Of a stretch of 64,000 nt of DNA, positions 43,650 through 52,493 are shown one piece after another. The notes below the pieces were generated by a model. That model saw only the letters and a list, made by a program, of their open reading frames with translations. It did no database searches and was not told where the DNA came from. The DNA is from Mucilaginibacter tundrae. Its GTDB lineage: Bacteria; Bacteroidota; Bacteroidia; Sphingobacteriales; Sphingobacteriaceae. The stretch covers positions 124,001 through 188,000 of the forward strand of contig NZ_JACCBZ010000004.1 of NCBI RefSeq assembly GCF_013408825.1, read 5' to 3'. The number at the start of each line of letters is the position of its first letter. The first letter of the stretch is position 1. The position numbers were made by a program, and so were the translations under genes.

Positions 43650-45245
43650 ATGAAAACGAAGCTTTCAATTTATATTCCGTTATTCATTATTATAACGTTA
43701 ATATGTCAAAATAATACATCTGCCTTTGGTCAGTCTGTTTATCAGCCTTATTCATTTGATTTCAATCAAAAATTCAGCGCCGATCTTTACTCTACTCAAA
43801 CACGTATTCTGTCGTCCGTTAAAACTAATTTTATTGATGACACGCTGTTAAAACACACTTATGATTCAATAATGAATGCCTATCCAGGTAAAAACAGATT
43901 GTTGAATGAACACTTGATAGATACTAAAAGCAATGGGAGCACCTTTTATGGTGATCTATTGCCTGATTTTGAGGTTGGGCATGATTTTTCGGGCAGCAAA
44001 TCGGTTTGGACAACGAGCCTGGGCGCACAAATTGGCGGAACAATTGGATCGAAGTTTACTTATTATGCCAGTTTTTACGCGAACCGCGCCGCTTTACCTG
44101 ATTATGTTGTAGATAACGTTAATGCCACCGGCTACATACCGGGGCAGGGGATGGACCGGTCACCTGGTAACTCTATAAAAAATTGGGACTATACTACGTT
44201 CGATTTATCTTATACTCCAATAAAATACATAAACTTTACACTCGGAAAGGATAAAACCTTTATTGGTGATGGTTATCGCTCGATGATGCTGTCTGATTTT
44301 GCATCTAATTATCCCTTTTTTAAATTAACAGCAACTATTGGTAACGTACGGTACATGAGTATGTATGCTTATATGGATAATCCTCAACAGCCAACTGAAC
44401 CTTATGGGCCAACAACAGGTAAGTGGGCTTACTTTCAATATATTGAATGGAATATAAACAAGCGGTTTACACTTGGATTTTTCCAAAATGTAATGGAAGC
44501 TGCCCACGACGCTGATGGACAGAAACAGGGCTTTAATCCTTCTTTAGCCAGTCCTTTTGTGTTTTTAGTTCCCCTGGATAACATCGATAATAATCCGGCA
44601 AAAAATGTACTTGGTCTTAACGGAAAGTTTAAGATATTCAACAAAGCAATTATATATGGGCAGTTCGTGTTAAATGAATTTCATGCCAAAGATTTTTATT
44701 CAGGGGATGGCAGCGTAACCAATAAATCTGCTTACCAGATTGGTTTACGTGGTGCGGATCTATTCACTATTACCGGATTGAATTATCTTGGAGAATTTAA
44801 TACGGCAAGACCTTACACTTATTCCTCTTTTGACCAAACGAGTAACTACAGCCAGAACGGGCAACCTTTGGCCGATCCTTTCGGGGCGAATTTCCGGGAA
44901 TTTGTTGGTATTTTAAGCTATTCTGTTGGGCGATTTGACTTCAAAGCAGAGGGGGATTATGCTTTATTTGGCTTAGACATAAACGGATTGGATTACGGCC
45001 AAAACATATTTGAGCCTTACACATCTGCAGTAAAGCAACTCGGAAATTATGTCGGCCAGGGTTTAAAGACAAATTTTTATTATGCAGAGGGAAAAGTCGA
45101 TTATATAGTGAACCCAAAATACAATCTGCGTGTAGAATTAGGCGCTATGTACAGGGATGAAAAAAATGCTGACGGCAATCAAAAAACGCCCCTACTTCTT
45201 TTTGGATTAAAAAGCTCATTCAGAGAGATTTATAGTGATTTTTAA
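43650..45245 (+). CDS. RemB-like outer-membrane beta-barrel protein, paralogue 2
   Basis: This 531-aa protein has a signal peptide (about 1-27, ending F-G-Q) and the same domain layout as its upstream neighbour. Shared blocks in order: Y-Q-P-Y-S-F, the K-T-F-I-G-D-G-Y-R-S-M motif (about 206), G-L-R-G-A-D-L-F, G-I-L-S-Y-S-V-G-R-F-D-F-K-A-E, N-P-K-Y-N-L-R-V-E-L-G-A-M-Y-R-D-E and a terminal Y-S-D-F. By eye roughly two fifths of positions agree, so this is an old tandem duplication rather than a recent one. The two may form a pair in the outer membrane. Confidence 0.8.
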   Translation: MKTKLSIYIPLFIIITLICQNNTSAFGQSVYQPYSFDFNQKFSADLYSTQTRILSSVKTNFIDDTLLKHTYDSIMNAYPGKNRLLNEHLIDTKSNGSTFYGDLLPDFEVGHDFSGSKSVWTTSLGAQIGGTIGSKFTYYASFYANRAALPDYVVDNVNATGYIPGQGMDRSPGNSIKNWDYTTFDLSYTPIKYINFTLGKDKTFIGDGYRSMMLSDFASNYPFFKLTATIGNVRYMSMYAYMDNPQQPTEPYGPTTGKWAYFQYIEWNINKRFTLGFFQNVMEAAHDADGQKQGFNPSLASPFVFLVPLDNIDNNPAKNVLGLNGKFKIFNKAIIYGQFVLNEFHAKDFYSGDGSVTNKSAYQIGLRGADLFTITGLNYLGEFNTARPYTYSSFDQTSNYSQNGQPLADPFGANFREFVGILSYSVGRFDFKAEGDYALFGLDINGLDYGQNIFEPYTSAVKQLGNYVGQGLKTNFYYAEGKVDYIVNPKYNLRVELGAMYRDEKNADGNQKTPLLLFGLKSSFREIYSDF

Positions 45246-45324
45246 TACCCTGTAATGTTTACAATGATTTCCGGAATATCGCCGAATTAACTCCATACAT
45301 TGCGCAGCGGTATTATAAAACAAC

Positions 45325-45352
45325 AAAGCCTGTTATAAAAATAACAGACTTT
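45325..45352. terminator. Hairpin terminator of tRNA cassette copy A
   Basis: AAAGCCTGTTAT pairs with ATAACAGACTTT around AAAA, with one mismatch. It lies just after the tRNA-Leu gene on the minus strand and also downstream of the second barrel gene on the plus strand, so it can serve both. Confidence 0.75.
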
Positions 45353-45369
45353 GTGTCGATTCGATTAAG

Positions 45370-45454
45370 TACTCAGAGCGGGAATCGAACCCGCACTCCG
45401 TTTACGGGAACAGGATTTTAAGTCCTGCGTGTCTACCAGTTCCACCATCTGAGC
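45370..45454 (-). tRNA. tRNA-Leu (anticodon TAA), copy A
   Basis: An 85-nt cloverleaf read on the minus strand, with a 7-bp acceptor stem GCTCAGA/TCTGAGT, a D-arm, anticodon loop CTTAAAA (anticodon TAA at 45418-45420), a long variable arm typical of leucine tRNAs, the T-arm GTTCGATTC and discriminator A. CCA is not encoded. It is identical to copy B at 47344-47428. Confidence 0.97.
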
Positions 45455-45476
45455 AGGTGTTTAAACCTTTAACAAC

Positions 45477-45505
45477 AAATCCCTTCTTTTTGATGGAAGG
45501 GATTT
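45477..45505 (-). other. Hairpin between tRNA-Gly and tRNA-Leu, copy A
   Basis: AAATCCCTTC (45477-45486) pairs perfectly with GAAGGGATTT (45496-45505). It separates the two tRNAs and could be a processing signal or partial terminator. The same hairpin is present in copy B. Confidence 0.65.
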
Positions 45506-45506
45506 G

Positions 45507-45579
<73 letters not shown>

Positions 45580-45590
45580 TGTTAGGAGTG

Positions 45591-45620
45591 CAAATATAGC
45601 CAGAATTGCATTTTTTGCAA
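45591..45620 (-). promoter_or_regulatory. Promoter of tRNA cassette copy A
   Basis: On the minus strand, TTG (45620-45618), a 19-nt spacer and TATATTTG (45598-45591) form a perfect Bacteroidota promoter, 11 bases before the tRNA-Gly 5' end. Confidence 0.85.
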
Positions 45621-45852
45621 GAGCTAAATTTTATTTAGGTATAACCATTGTAATTATCTCTTTGTGTTTTAAGGTCGCAATATGATTCTCATCTGTGACG
45701 AAATCCGTATTTAAAAATAGATTTTTAGAGATCTGTCATTTTAAAAACAATAAGCCCGATATTTTAGCGACTCTTTAATAAATTATTGCATTAATATCTA
45801 TTTAAATAACATCAGCATTATATTTGGCAGGGCACATATAATGTAGATCACT

Positions 45853-47181
45853 ATGAGCAATAAATACCATTTTCCTGCCGGAAATACCATGCTTCAGAGC
45901 TTGGCGGGGTCTTTTAAATTGATAAAAGATCCAATCGGATATCTTTCCATAGAAATGGAAAAGTTCTCTGGCACCTACTCAGGGTTTATGCCAGATAAAG
46001 GGCGGGTAATAGTTACCCAGAATAGTGATTTTGTAAATTATGTCCTTCGTGAAAATCATACCAATTATAAAAAAGCTAAGTTAGATACAGATGTGGTCGC
46101 GAAGCAATTAGGAACCAGCCTGCTTTTTGTAAACAGGGATGATTGGCGAAGGCAAAGGCGACTTATACAACCGGCCTTTCACCATGCCAGTATACATAAG
46201 TTGTATGAAACGGTGATTAGTACAATTAACACACAAATTGCTAATTTTCCACAAGGGGAACAGATCGATGTTTATCCATTGATGCGCAAACTCTCTTTTT
46301 CGGTATTGATCAATTCATTATTCAATATTGACATGTCCAGCCAAATGACCGATGAATTATTCAGGGCATTTGTAGAGCTGCAAGCATTTATGACCAAAGA
46401 TGTTCTTCAGCCTTTTAGAAGGCTTTTATACCCATTAACAGGAGAAGAGAAAAAGTTGATTAAGCAGTGGGATGGTATAAGAGATATGCTGAGAGGAATT
46501 GTAGCGCTGCGGCGTGCCGATGAAACGGGTCATAACGACCTATTGGATATGTTGCTAAATGCCCGTTATGAAGACACCGGACAAGGCATGTCTGAAGAAC
46601 AATTGATCAGTGAGCTACTCATCTTGCTTTTTGCAGGGCATGAAACAACGGGTAGCACACTTTCATGGCTATTATATCTTATTGCCTCAAATCATCAGGT
46701 TTATGAAAAATTAATGAGTACGATAGAAAAAACTGATATGTTGGACAGCCCGCGTGATAGCTATATAAATGCCATAATTAACGAAGGTATGCGATTGTAT
46801 CCTTCAGTTTGGATAAATGAAAGGGTAGCTCTACAAGATGATCAGTTTGGTGGTTTTTCGTTTCCGGCGGGCACCAGCATTTTGACTTATATTTATGGTA
46901 TGCACCGGAGTGAAAGTTATTGGGAAAACGCTTCAGCATTTAATCCTGAAAGGTTTTTGACGCCCGAAGGGGTAATTGATAAGAATATTAAAAATTATTT
47001 CCCTTTCGGAGCAGGGCCAAGGATGTGTGTTGGGAATAATTTTGCTATGGCTGAAATGGCGTTTGTGCTTCATGCTATTTTTAAAACATTTCATATTAGT
47101 ACTACAGGAGCAACTCCAAAAGAATGGCCATTGCTCACATTGCGTCCACATGAGGTTATACTCGAAATTAAGAAAAGATGA
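45853..47181 (+). CDS. Cytochrome P450
   Basis: The 442-aa protein has all P450 landmarks: I-helix A-G-H-E-T-T-G-S (about 256-263), the K-helix E-x-x-R in N-E-G-M-R-L-Y-P (about 312-319), the meander N-P-E-R-F, and the heme loop F-P-F-G-A-G-P-R-M-C-V-G with thiolate ligand C392. There is no membrane anchor, so it is a soluble bacterial type, with a CYP4/CYP102-like flavour in the heme loop; no reductase or ferredoxin partner is adjacent (the 2Fe-2S ferredoxin at 55.4 kb could serve). It lies alone between the two tRNA cassette copies. TATATTTG at 45819-45826 is a likely -7 element, without a well-placed TTG. Confidence 0.93.
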   Translation: MSNKYHFPAGNTMLQSLAGSFKLIKDPIGYLSIEMEKFSGTYSGFMPDKGRVIVTQNSDFVNYVLRENHTNYKKAKLDTDVVAKQLGTSLLFVNRDDWRRQRRLIQPAFHHASIHKLYETVISTINTQIANFPQGEQIDVYPLMRKLSFSVLINSLFNIDMSSQMTDELFRAFVELQAFMTKDVLQPFRRLLYPLTGEEKKLIKQWDGIRDMLRGIVALRRADETGHNDLLDMLLNARYEDTGQGMSEEQLISELLILLFAGHETTGSTLSWLLYLIASNHQVYEKLMSTIEKTDMLDSPRDSYINAIINEGMRLYPSVWINERVALQDDQFGGFSFPAGTSILTYIYGMHRSESYWENASAFNPERFLTPEGVIDKNIKNYFPFGAGPRMCVGNNFAMAEMAFVLHAIFKTFHISTTGATPKEWPLLTLRPHEVILEIKKR

Positions 47182-47302
47182 TGCACGAGGGGTTAAGTAG
47201 TATAGACTATTAGGTGATATGAAGCGCCGCCTTTATAGGCCATTTTTGAATTTTATACCTCAGCCTATGGGCTGTATTTTTCTCGTATTCCTAATAACAA
47301 CA

Positions 47303-47332
47303 AAGCCTGATATTTTCATATCAGGCTTTGTG
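47303..47332. terminator. Hairpin terminator of tRNA cassette copy B
   Basis: CAAAGCCTGATAT and ATATCAGGCTTTG form a perfect 13-bp stem around TTTC. It corresponds to the copy A terminator but with matched changes on both arms. It also follows the P450 gene on the plus strand. Confidence 0.8.
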
Positions 47333-47343
47333 TCGATTCTAAG

Positions 47344-47428
47344 TACTCAGAGCGGGAATCGAACCCGCACTCCGTTTACGGGAACAGGATTTTAAGTCCT
47401 GCGTGTCTACCAGTTCCACCATCTGAGC
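47344..47428 (-). tRNA. tRNA-Leu (anticodon TAA), copy B
   Basis: An 85-nt minus-strand cloverleaf identical in sequence to copy A at 45370-45454, with the same long variable arm and anticodon TAA. Confidence 0.97.
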
Positions 47429-47480
47429 AGGTGTTTAAACCTTTAACAATAAATCCCTTCTTTTTGATGGAAGGGATTTG

Positions 47481-47553
<73 letters not shown>

Positions 47554-47564
47554 TGTTGGGAGTG

Positions 47565-47594
47565 CAAATATAGCCAGAATTGCTTTCCCTGCAA
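47565..47594 (-). promoter_or_regulatory. Promoter of tRNA cassette copy B
   Basis: TTG (47594-47592), a 19-nt spacer and TATATTTG (47572-47565) on the minus strand; the sequence between them has drifted from copy A but both elements are kept. Confidence 0.85.
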
Positions 47595-47622
47595 GGAAAT
47601 GGTTTGATTTTTTTTGATTTTT

Positions 47623-48114
47623 TTATAACTCGCTGTTTTTCAAAACATCATTTATTAAATCAGATTCAAAACCACGGCTTAAAGCATACTGTTGTAGCTT
47701 ATATCGGCGTTTATAGGATACTTTTTCGGTAAGTAAGGCTGCTTTTTTGCTTAAAACCTTTGTCAGCATCTCAAAATATTCGTCGCCATCAATAGTTAGC
47801 AGCGCTTTTTTTAACAGATTTTCAGGTATCTTCTTGATTTTGAGGCCTTGTTTAATTTTTATACGCCCCCAGCTTTTTTGTTTGAATTTTCCATGCACGT
47901 ATGCTTTGGCAAAACGTTCTTCATTTAAGAAGTTGTCACCAATAAGTTTTACTATAATGTTCTCAACAGCATCAGGCCACAGGCCCCAATCGTATAGTTT
48001 ATCCCTAACTTCCTGCTGTGCACGCTCCTGGTAAGCGCAAAAGTGTTCGGCCTTAGCCAGAGCGACTTTCTCGTCGGTTATTTTAATCTTTTTAGGGCTG
48101 TCCATTAAAACCAA
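47623..48114 (-). CDS. recX: Regulatory protein RecX
   Basis: This 163-aa helical protein has the RecX tandem three-helix repeats: C-A-Y-Q-E-R-A-Q-Q-E-V-R-D-K-L near residue 30, then D-N-F-L-N-E-E-R-F-A-K-A-Y-V-H-G-K-F, K-S-W-G-R-I-K-I-K-Q-G-L and a terminal R-G-F-E-S-D-L-I. RecX binds RecA filaments and limits their activity. recA is not adjacent. Length is normal. The start ATG at 48114 is 49 bases from the divergent murF-alr start. Confidence 0.93.
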   Translation of the reverse strand: MVLMDSPKKIKITDEKVALAKAEHFCAYQERAQQEVRDKLYDWGLWPDAVENIIVKLIGDNFLNEERFAKAYVHGKFKQKSWGRIKIKQGLKIKKIPENLLKKALLTIDGDEYFEMLTKVLSKKAALLTEKVSYKRRYKLQQYALSRGFESDLINDVLKNSEL

Positions 48115-48163
48115 AATTCGACAAAAATTCTTCTATTGGTAGAAATATAATCAAATTAGCGTC

Positions 48164-50629
48164 ATGCTTAGCAGCCAGTATACCATATCAAAAATTAAAG
48201 ACATTATAAGCGCCACGGGAGCTATTGTAAGTGAAAATACAATAAGTGTATTGCTTACTGATAGTCGCCGCATTACAAGCGCTACAGAAGCCTTATTTTT
48301 CGCTTTGAGCGGCCGCCGTAATGGGCACGAGTTTATTGCCGAGGCTTATGCGGCCGGTGTCCGCAACTTTGTAGTCAGTCACGGTCCGGAGATCAAAATG
48401 CCTGGTGCTAATATTTTAATTGTTGATGATGTGCTATTCGCGTTGCAGAAGTTGGCTGCCTTTCATCGTGATAGTTTCAAGCTTCAGGTGATTGGCATAA
48501 CGGGAAGCAACGGAAAAACCATTGTTAAGGAATGGTTATACCAGCTGATGTCTGCCGATCATAACATCGTGCGTAACCCCAAAAGCTATAACTCGCAGAT
48601 AGGGGTGCCGCTTTCGTTGTGGCAAATAAGCGATAAGAATGATCTTGGAATATTTGAGGCGGGAATCTCTACCACCGGAGAAATGCAGCGCTTGGAGGCC
48701 ATGATTAAGCCTGATATTGGAATATTAACCCACATTGGATCAGCACACGACGAAGGGTTTGAAAGTCGCGAACAAAAGATTAGAGAAAAACTTGGGTTGT
48801 TTAAAAACTGCAGATTGTTGATCCATAATTACGATGAGTTGATCAAGTATGCTGACGACATTCTTCTGATTAAAGAGCGATTTACCTGGAGCCAAAACTT
48901 TAAAGAGGCAGATCTTTATGTATTTAGCGAAACAATTATCTCTAAAAATTTTTATTTACGTGGGCGATATAAAGGTGCTGAAATAGAGTGTCTTATACCT
49001 TTTTTAGATAAAGCTTCCTTTGAAAATGCCATTACCTGCTGGGCAACTATGCTGGCAATGGGCTATTCGCCAGCTGAAGCTGATAAACGCATTGAACGCC
49101 TGACGCCGGTAAGTATGCGTTTAGAGTTAAAAAACGGTGTAAATAATTGCTCCATCATTGATGATTCGTATAACTCGGATGTGCAATCGTTGGAAATAGC
49201 GCTCAACTTTTTAAGTCAGCAAAATCAGCATCAGAAGAAGACGCTGATCTTGTCAGATATATTTCAATCGGGGTTGGAAGAGGATATTTTGTATGAGCAG
49301 GTCGCAGATATGATCAAAGCAAAAAAGATAGACAAATTTGTTGGTGTGGGTGAGGCTTTGTTTAATCGCCAGCAGTATTTTGATGTGCCTGAAAAGCATT
49401 TCTTTACTGATACCACAGCTTTACTTAAACAAATGAATGCCCTGAATTTTAGGGATGAAGATATTTTGCTTAAAGGTTCGCGTAGCTTTGAGTTTGAGCA
49501 GGTAAGTCGTGTCCTTGTACAAAAAGGGCATGAAACAGTGATGGAGATCAATTTGAATATGCTGTTAAGCAACCTGAATTTTTATAAATCAAAACTAAAG
49601 CCAGGAGTTAAGGTAATGGCTATGGTTAAGGCATTTAGTTATGGTAGCGGTACTTTTGAAGTAGCTAATATGCTGCAATATAATAAAGTAGACTATTTGG
49701 CTGTAGCTTATGTTGATGAAGGGGTAGCATTAAGGCAAGGGGGTATAACCTTGCCGATCATGATATTAAACCCGGAGGTATCAGCATTTGATAAACTGGA
49801 TGAGTATAAACTTGAACCTGTAATTTATAGTTTCGGACTGTTCGATGATTTTATCAAATATTTGCAGGCAGCGGGTTTGGCAAAATTCCCAATACATATA
49901 AAAATTGATACCGGAATGCACCGCGTTGGTTTTGAAGACTTTGAAGTTGAAACTTTGTGCGATCTGTTAGAGATCAATAACTATGTAAAGATCCGTTCAG
50001 TATTCTCCCATTTGGCTGCAAGTGAAGCATCACAACATGATGGTTTTACGCTCACTCAAATACAGAAGTTTGAGAAGGCATATAAACAGATAGAGGATGC
50101 ATTAGGTTACAAAGTAATTAAACATTTAAGTAATACAGCCGGCATAACACGCTGGCCTAATATAGAATATGATATGGTAAGGCTCGGTATTGGATTGTAT
50201 GGAGTGGACGCAGCTACGCCGGAATACGAGAACGGATTGCAACCAATTGCCAGTTTAAAAACCAGCGTATCTCAGGTCAAAAAGATAATCGCCGGTGAAA
50301 CAGTTGGCTATGGTCGTAATGGCAGCTTAACTAAGGATGGCAAAATAGCTACGGTGAGAATTGGCTATGCTGATGGCTATTTGCGAGCCTTTGGTAACGG
50401 CGTAGGGAAAATGTTGGTCAAAGGATCATTAGTACCTACAGTAGGAAATATTTCGATGGATACGTGTGTAATTGATGTAAGTGGTATCGACGTTAATGAA
50501 GGAGATGAAGTGATCATCTTTAATAATGAATTGAAGATACAGGAGCTTGCAAAACAGATTAATACAATTCCGTATGAAATATTAACTAATATTTCGCAGC
50601 GGGTAAAAAGAGTGTACTTTTATGAGTAA
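48164..50629 (+). CDS. Bifunctional MurF (UDP-MurNAc-tripeptide:D-Ala-D-Ala ligase) / alanine racemase
   Basis: This 821-aa protein fuses two cell-wall enzymes. Residues about 1-450 are a Mur ligase with the ATP loop G-I-T-G-S-N-G-K-T (about 108-116) and central-domain marks E-A-G-I-S and D-D-S-Y-N-S. Residues about 455-821 are a fold-type III alanine racemase with the PLP Lys at K489 (M-V-K-A-F-S-Y-G-S-G) and the second-site Y-G-R-N-G motif. The fusion makes D-Ala and joins D-Ala-D-Ala to the peptidoglycan precursor, and it is a known Bacteroidota arrangement. It precedes the DUF502 gene by 9 bases. Confidence 0.95.
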   Translation: MLSSQYTISKIKDIISATGAIVSENTISVLLTDSRRITSATEALFFALSGRRNGHEFIAEAYAAGVRNFVVSHGPEIKMPGANILIVDDVLFALQKLAAFHRDSFKLQVIGITGSNGKTIVKEWLYQLMSADHNIVRNPKSYNSQIGVPLSLWQISDKNDLGIFEAGISTTGEMQRLEAMIKPDIGILTHIGSAHDEGFESREQKIREKLGLFKNCRLLIHNYDELIKYADDILLIKERFTWSQNFKEADLYVFSETIISKNFYLRGRYKGAEIECLIPFLDKASFENAITCWATMLAMGYSPAEADKRIERLTPVSMRLELKNGVNNCSIIDDSYNSDVQSLEIALNFLSQQNQHQKKTLILSDIFQSGLEEDILYEQVADMIKAKKIDKFVGVGEALFNRQQYFDVPEKHFFTDTTALLKQMNALNFRDEDILLKGSRSFEFEQVSRVLVQKGHETVMEINLNMLLSNLNFYKSKLKPGVKVMAMVKAFSYGSGTFEVANMLQYNKVDYLAVAYVDEGVALRQGGITLPIMILNPEVSAFDKLDEYKLEPVIYSFGLFDDFIKYLQAAGLAKFPIHIKIDTGMHRVGFEDFEVETLCDLLEINNYVKIRSVFSHLAASEASQHDGFTLTQIQKFEKAYKQIEDALGYKVIKHLSNTAGITRWPNIEYDMVRLGIGLYGVDAATPEYENGLQPIASLKTSVSQVKKIIAGETVGYGRNGSLTKDGKIATVRIGYADGYLRAFGNGVGKMLVKGSLVPTVGNISMDTCVIDVSGIDVNEGDEVIIFNNELKIQELAKQINTIPYEILTNISQRVKRVYFYE

Positions 50630-50638
50630 GTTTTTGAT

Positions 50639-51232
50639 ATGAAAAGAGTTGCCAAAGCCTTACTTAATTACTTTGTTAAAGGACTACTGATCGTAGTGCC
50701 TTTGGGCGTGGCTATCTTTTTGATTTATTGGGGAGTATCTCGAATAGATAATGCATTAAACTTAAGTACGGCAATATGGACTGATGACAAAGGCAAACCT
50801 ATTTACATACCCGGTTTGGGTATTTTAAATGTGATATTAATCATACTGATTGCAGGTGTATTAGTTACTAATGTAATAACCGAACCTATTAAAGCTTGGT
50901 TTAATCGTTGGTTGGACCGGTTGCCCTTATTCAAATTCCTGTATTCATCAGTAAAAGATCTTACAGAAGCTTTTGTAGGAGAGGAGAAGAAGTTTAACGA
51001 GCCCGTATTGGTGGATGTAAATGAATTCGGCCTTAAAAAAATAGGTTTCCTGGTAAAAAAAGATTTAAGTAAGATTGGCCTACCGGGGGATGTAGCGGTT
51101 TATTTTCCATATTCCTACTCCTTTGCCGGGCAGGTGGTTATCATTTCTGCCGATAAAGTACATCCTTTAGACATCAGTGCAGCCGATGCCATGAAGTTTA
51201 TGATTTCGGGAGGCGTTAGCGGTTTAGACTAG
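50639..51232 (+). CDS. DUF502 membrane protein
   Basis: This 197-aa protein has two membrane helices (about 10-30 and 60-80) and the DUF502 block L-P-L-F-K-F-L-Y-S-S-V-K-D-L-T (about 93-107), followed by a soluble domain ending I-S-G-G-V. Function is unknown. It lies directly after murF-alr. Its 3' end overlaps the convergent transporter gene by 17 bases. Confidence 0.9.
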   Translation: MKRVAKALLNYFVKGLLIVVPLGVAIFLIYWGVSRIDNALNLSTAIWTDDKGKPIYIPGLGILNVILIILIAGVLVTNVITEPIKAWFNRWLDRLPLFKFLYSSVKDLTEAFVGEEKKFNEPVLVDVNEFGLKKIGFLVKKDLSKIGLPGDVAVYFPYSYSFAGQVVIISADKVHPLDISAADAMKFMISGGVSGLD

Positions 51233-52448
51233 TTTCTTTCCTCAAACTTCTGATCACCAATAATACACTTATCAATACTAATAGTGCACCAAGTATATAT
51301 GGTGCCCCTGGAAAGTATACAGATGAATCCTTATGTGTGAAAAATTTAAAGCTATAACCCATTAATAATGGGCCTATTACTAAGCTTAAGCTAGATAATA
51401 AGGTTAAGCCACCTTGTAGTTCGCCCTGCTCATTCGCGGCGAATTTACTGGTAATAAATCCTTGCAATGCCGGGCCGGAAATTCCGCCGAAGCAATAAGG
51501 TATCATAAATAAATACACCTGCCACCCTTGCCCTGCGAAAGCTATCATAGTTAATCCGGCTCCATATGATATTAGGCCAATGATGATGTTCTTCTTCAAT
51601 CCCCATTTAGGTATCAGGTAGCGGATCAAGCCACCTTGTATGCTTATCAATAATACTCCGATAAAAAGTCCTAAGAAACCCACACTGCGTAACGACCATT
51701 GGAACTTCTCATACACATAAAAAGGCAGCTGATATTCCACTGCCTTTTGCGCTATATATACTAAAGTAAAAGCAATGGCTAAACCTGCAAGTGCCTTATA
51801 TTTACCCAATTGTTTAAACGATCCTATAGGGTTTGCGCGCTTCCAGTCAAATTTACGGCGATGTTCTTTATCGAGTGATTCAGGCAAAACAAAGTAGCCG
51901 TAAGCTGCATTAAACAGTGCCGCTCCGGCAGCTACCATAAACGGAATCTTGATATTAATATCACCCAAAAATGCACCACCCGAAACCCCGATAATAAATC
52001 CTAAGCCAGATGCCGCGCCAACAATGCCAAAGTTGGCCGCCCGCTTGTCGCCTGTGCTAATGTCTGCTATGTATGCTGTAGCTGTAGCCATAGTTGCACC
52101 CGTAATACCCGCTATGGTTCTGCCTATAAATAACCAAAAAACAGTTGGAGCGAAAGCCATAAACATGTAATCGATGCTAAACCCTATTAAAGAAATTAAT
52201 AGAATAGGCCGCCTGCCAAAACGATCGCTAAGGTTACCCATAACAGGCGAAAATAATACCTGCATGCTAGCATAAGTAAAAGTTAACCAGCCATTAATTT
52301 CAGATGCTACTGAGTAATCAACATTACCTAACTCTTTTAAAAGGTTAGGTATCACAGGTATAATGATGGCCAAGCCCATCACATCAATAAATATGGTAAC
52401 GAAAATAAAACGTAATGCGGCAGAAGTCTTAATTTTTGGGTGATCCAT
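51216..52448 (-). CDS. TetA-like (TCR/Tet) MFS exporter, paralogue 1
   Basis: This 410-aa protein has 12 predicted helices. It has the DHA1 motif A G-N-L-S-D-R-F-G-R-R-P-I (about 70-81), motif B/C-like I-G-R-T-I-A-G-I-T-G-A and the group motif G-P-A-L-Q-G-F-I-T-S-K in the second half, with [11 protein letters not shown]. Members export tetracycline or other small lipophilic compounds by proton antiport. It is a tandem paralogue of the next gene, 45 bases upstream on the same strand. Confidence 0.9.
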   Translation of the reverse strand: MDHPKIKTSAALRFIFVTIFIDVMGLAIIIPVIPNLLKELGNVDYSVASEINGWLTFTYASMQVLFSPVMGNLSDRFGRRPILLISLIGFSIDYMFMAFAPTVFWLFIGRTIAGITGATMATATAYIADISTGDKRAANFGIVGAASGLGFIIGVSGGAFLGDINIKIPFMVAAGAALFNAAYGYFVLPESLDKEHRRKFDWKRANPIGSFKQLGKYKALAGLAIAFTLVYIAQKAVEYQLPFYVYEKFQWSLRSVGFLGLFIGVLLISIQGGLIRYLIPKWGLKKNIIIGLISYGAGLTMIAFAGQGWQVYLFMIPYCFGGISGPALQGFITSKFAANEQGELQGGLTLLSSLSLVIGPLLMGYSFKFFTHKDSSVYFPGAPYILGALLVLISVLLVIRSLRKETSLNR

Positions 52449-52493
52449 CCGAATAAAAATGTAAAATAAGGTTAAATGTTTTAAGTGGATGTG

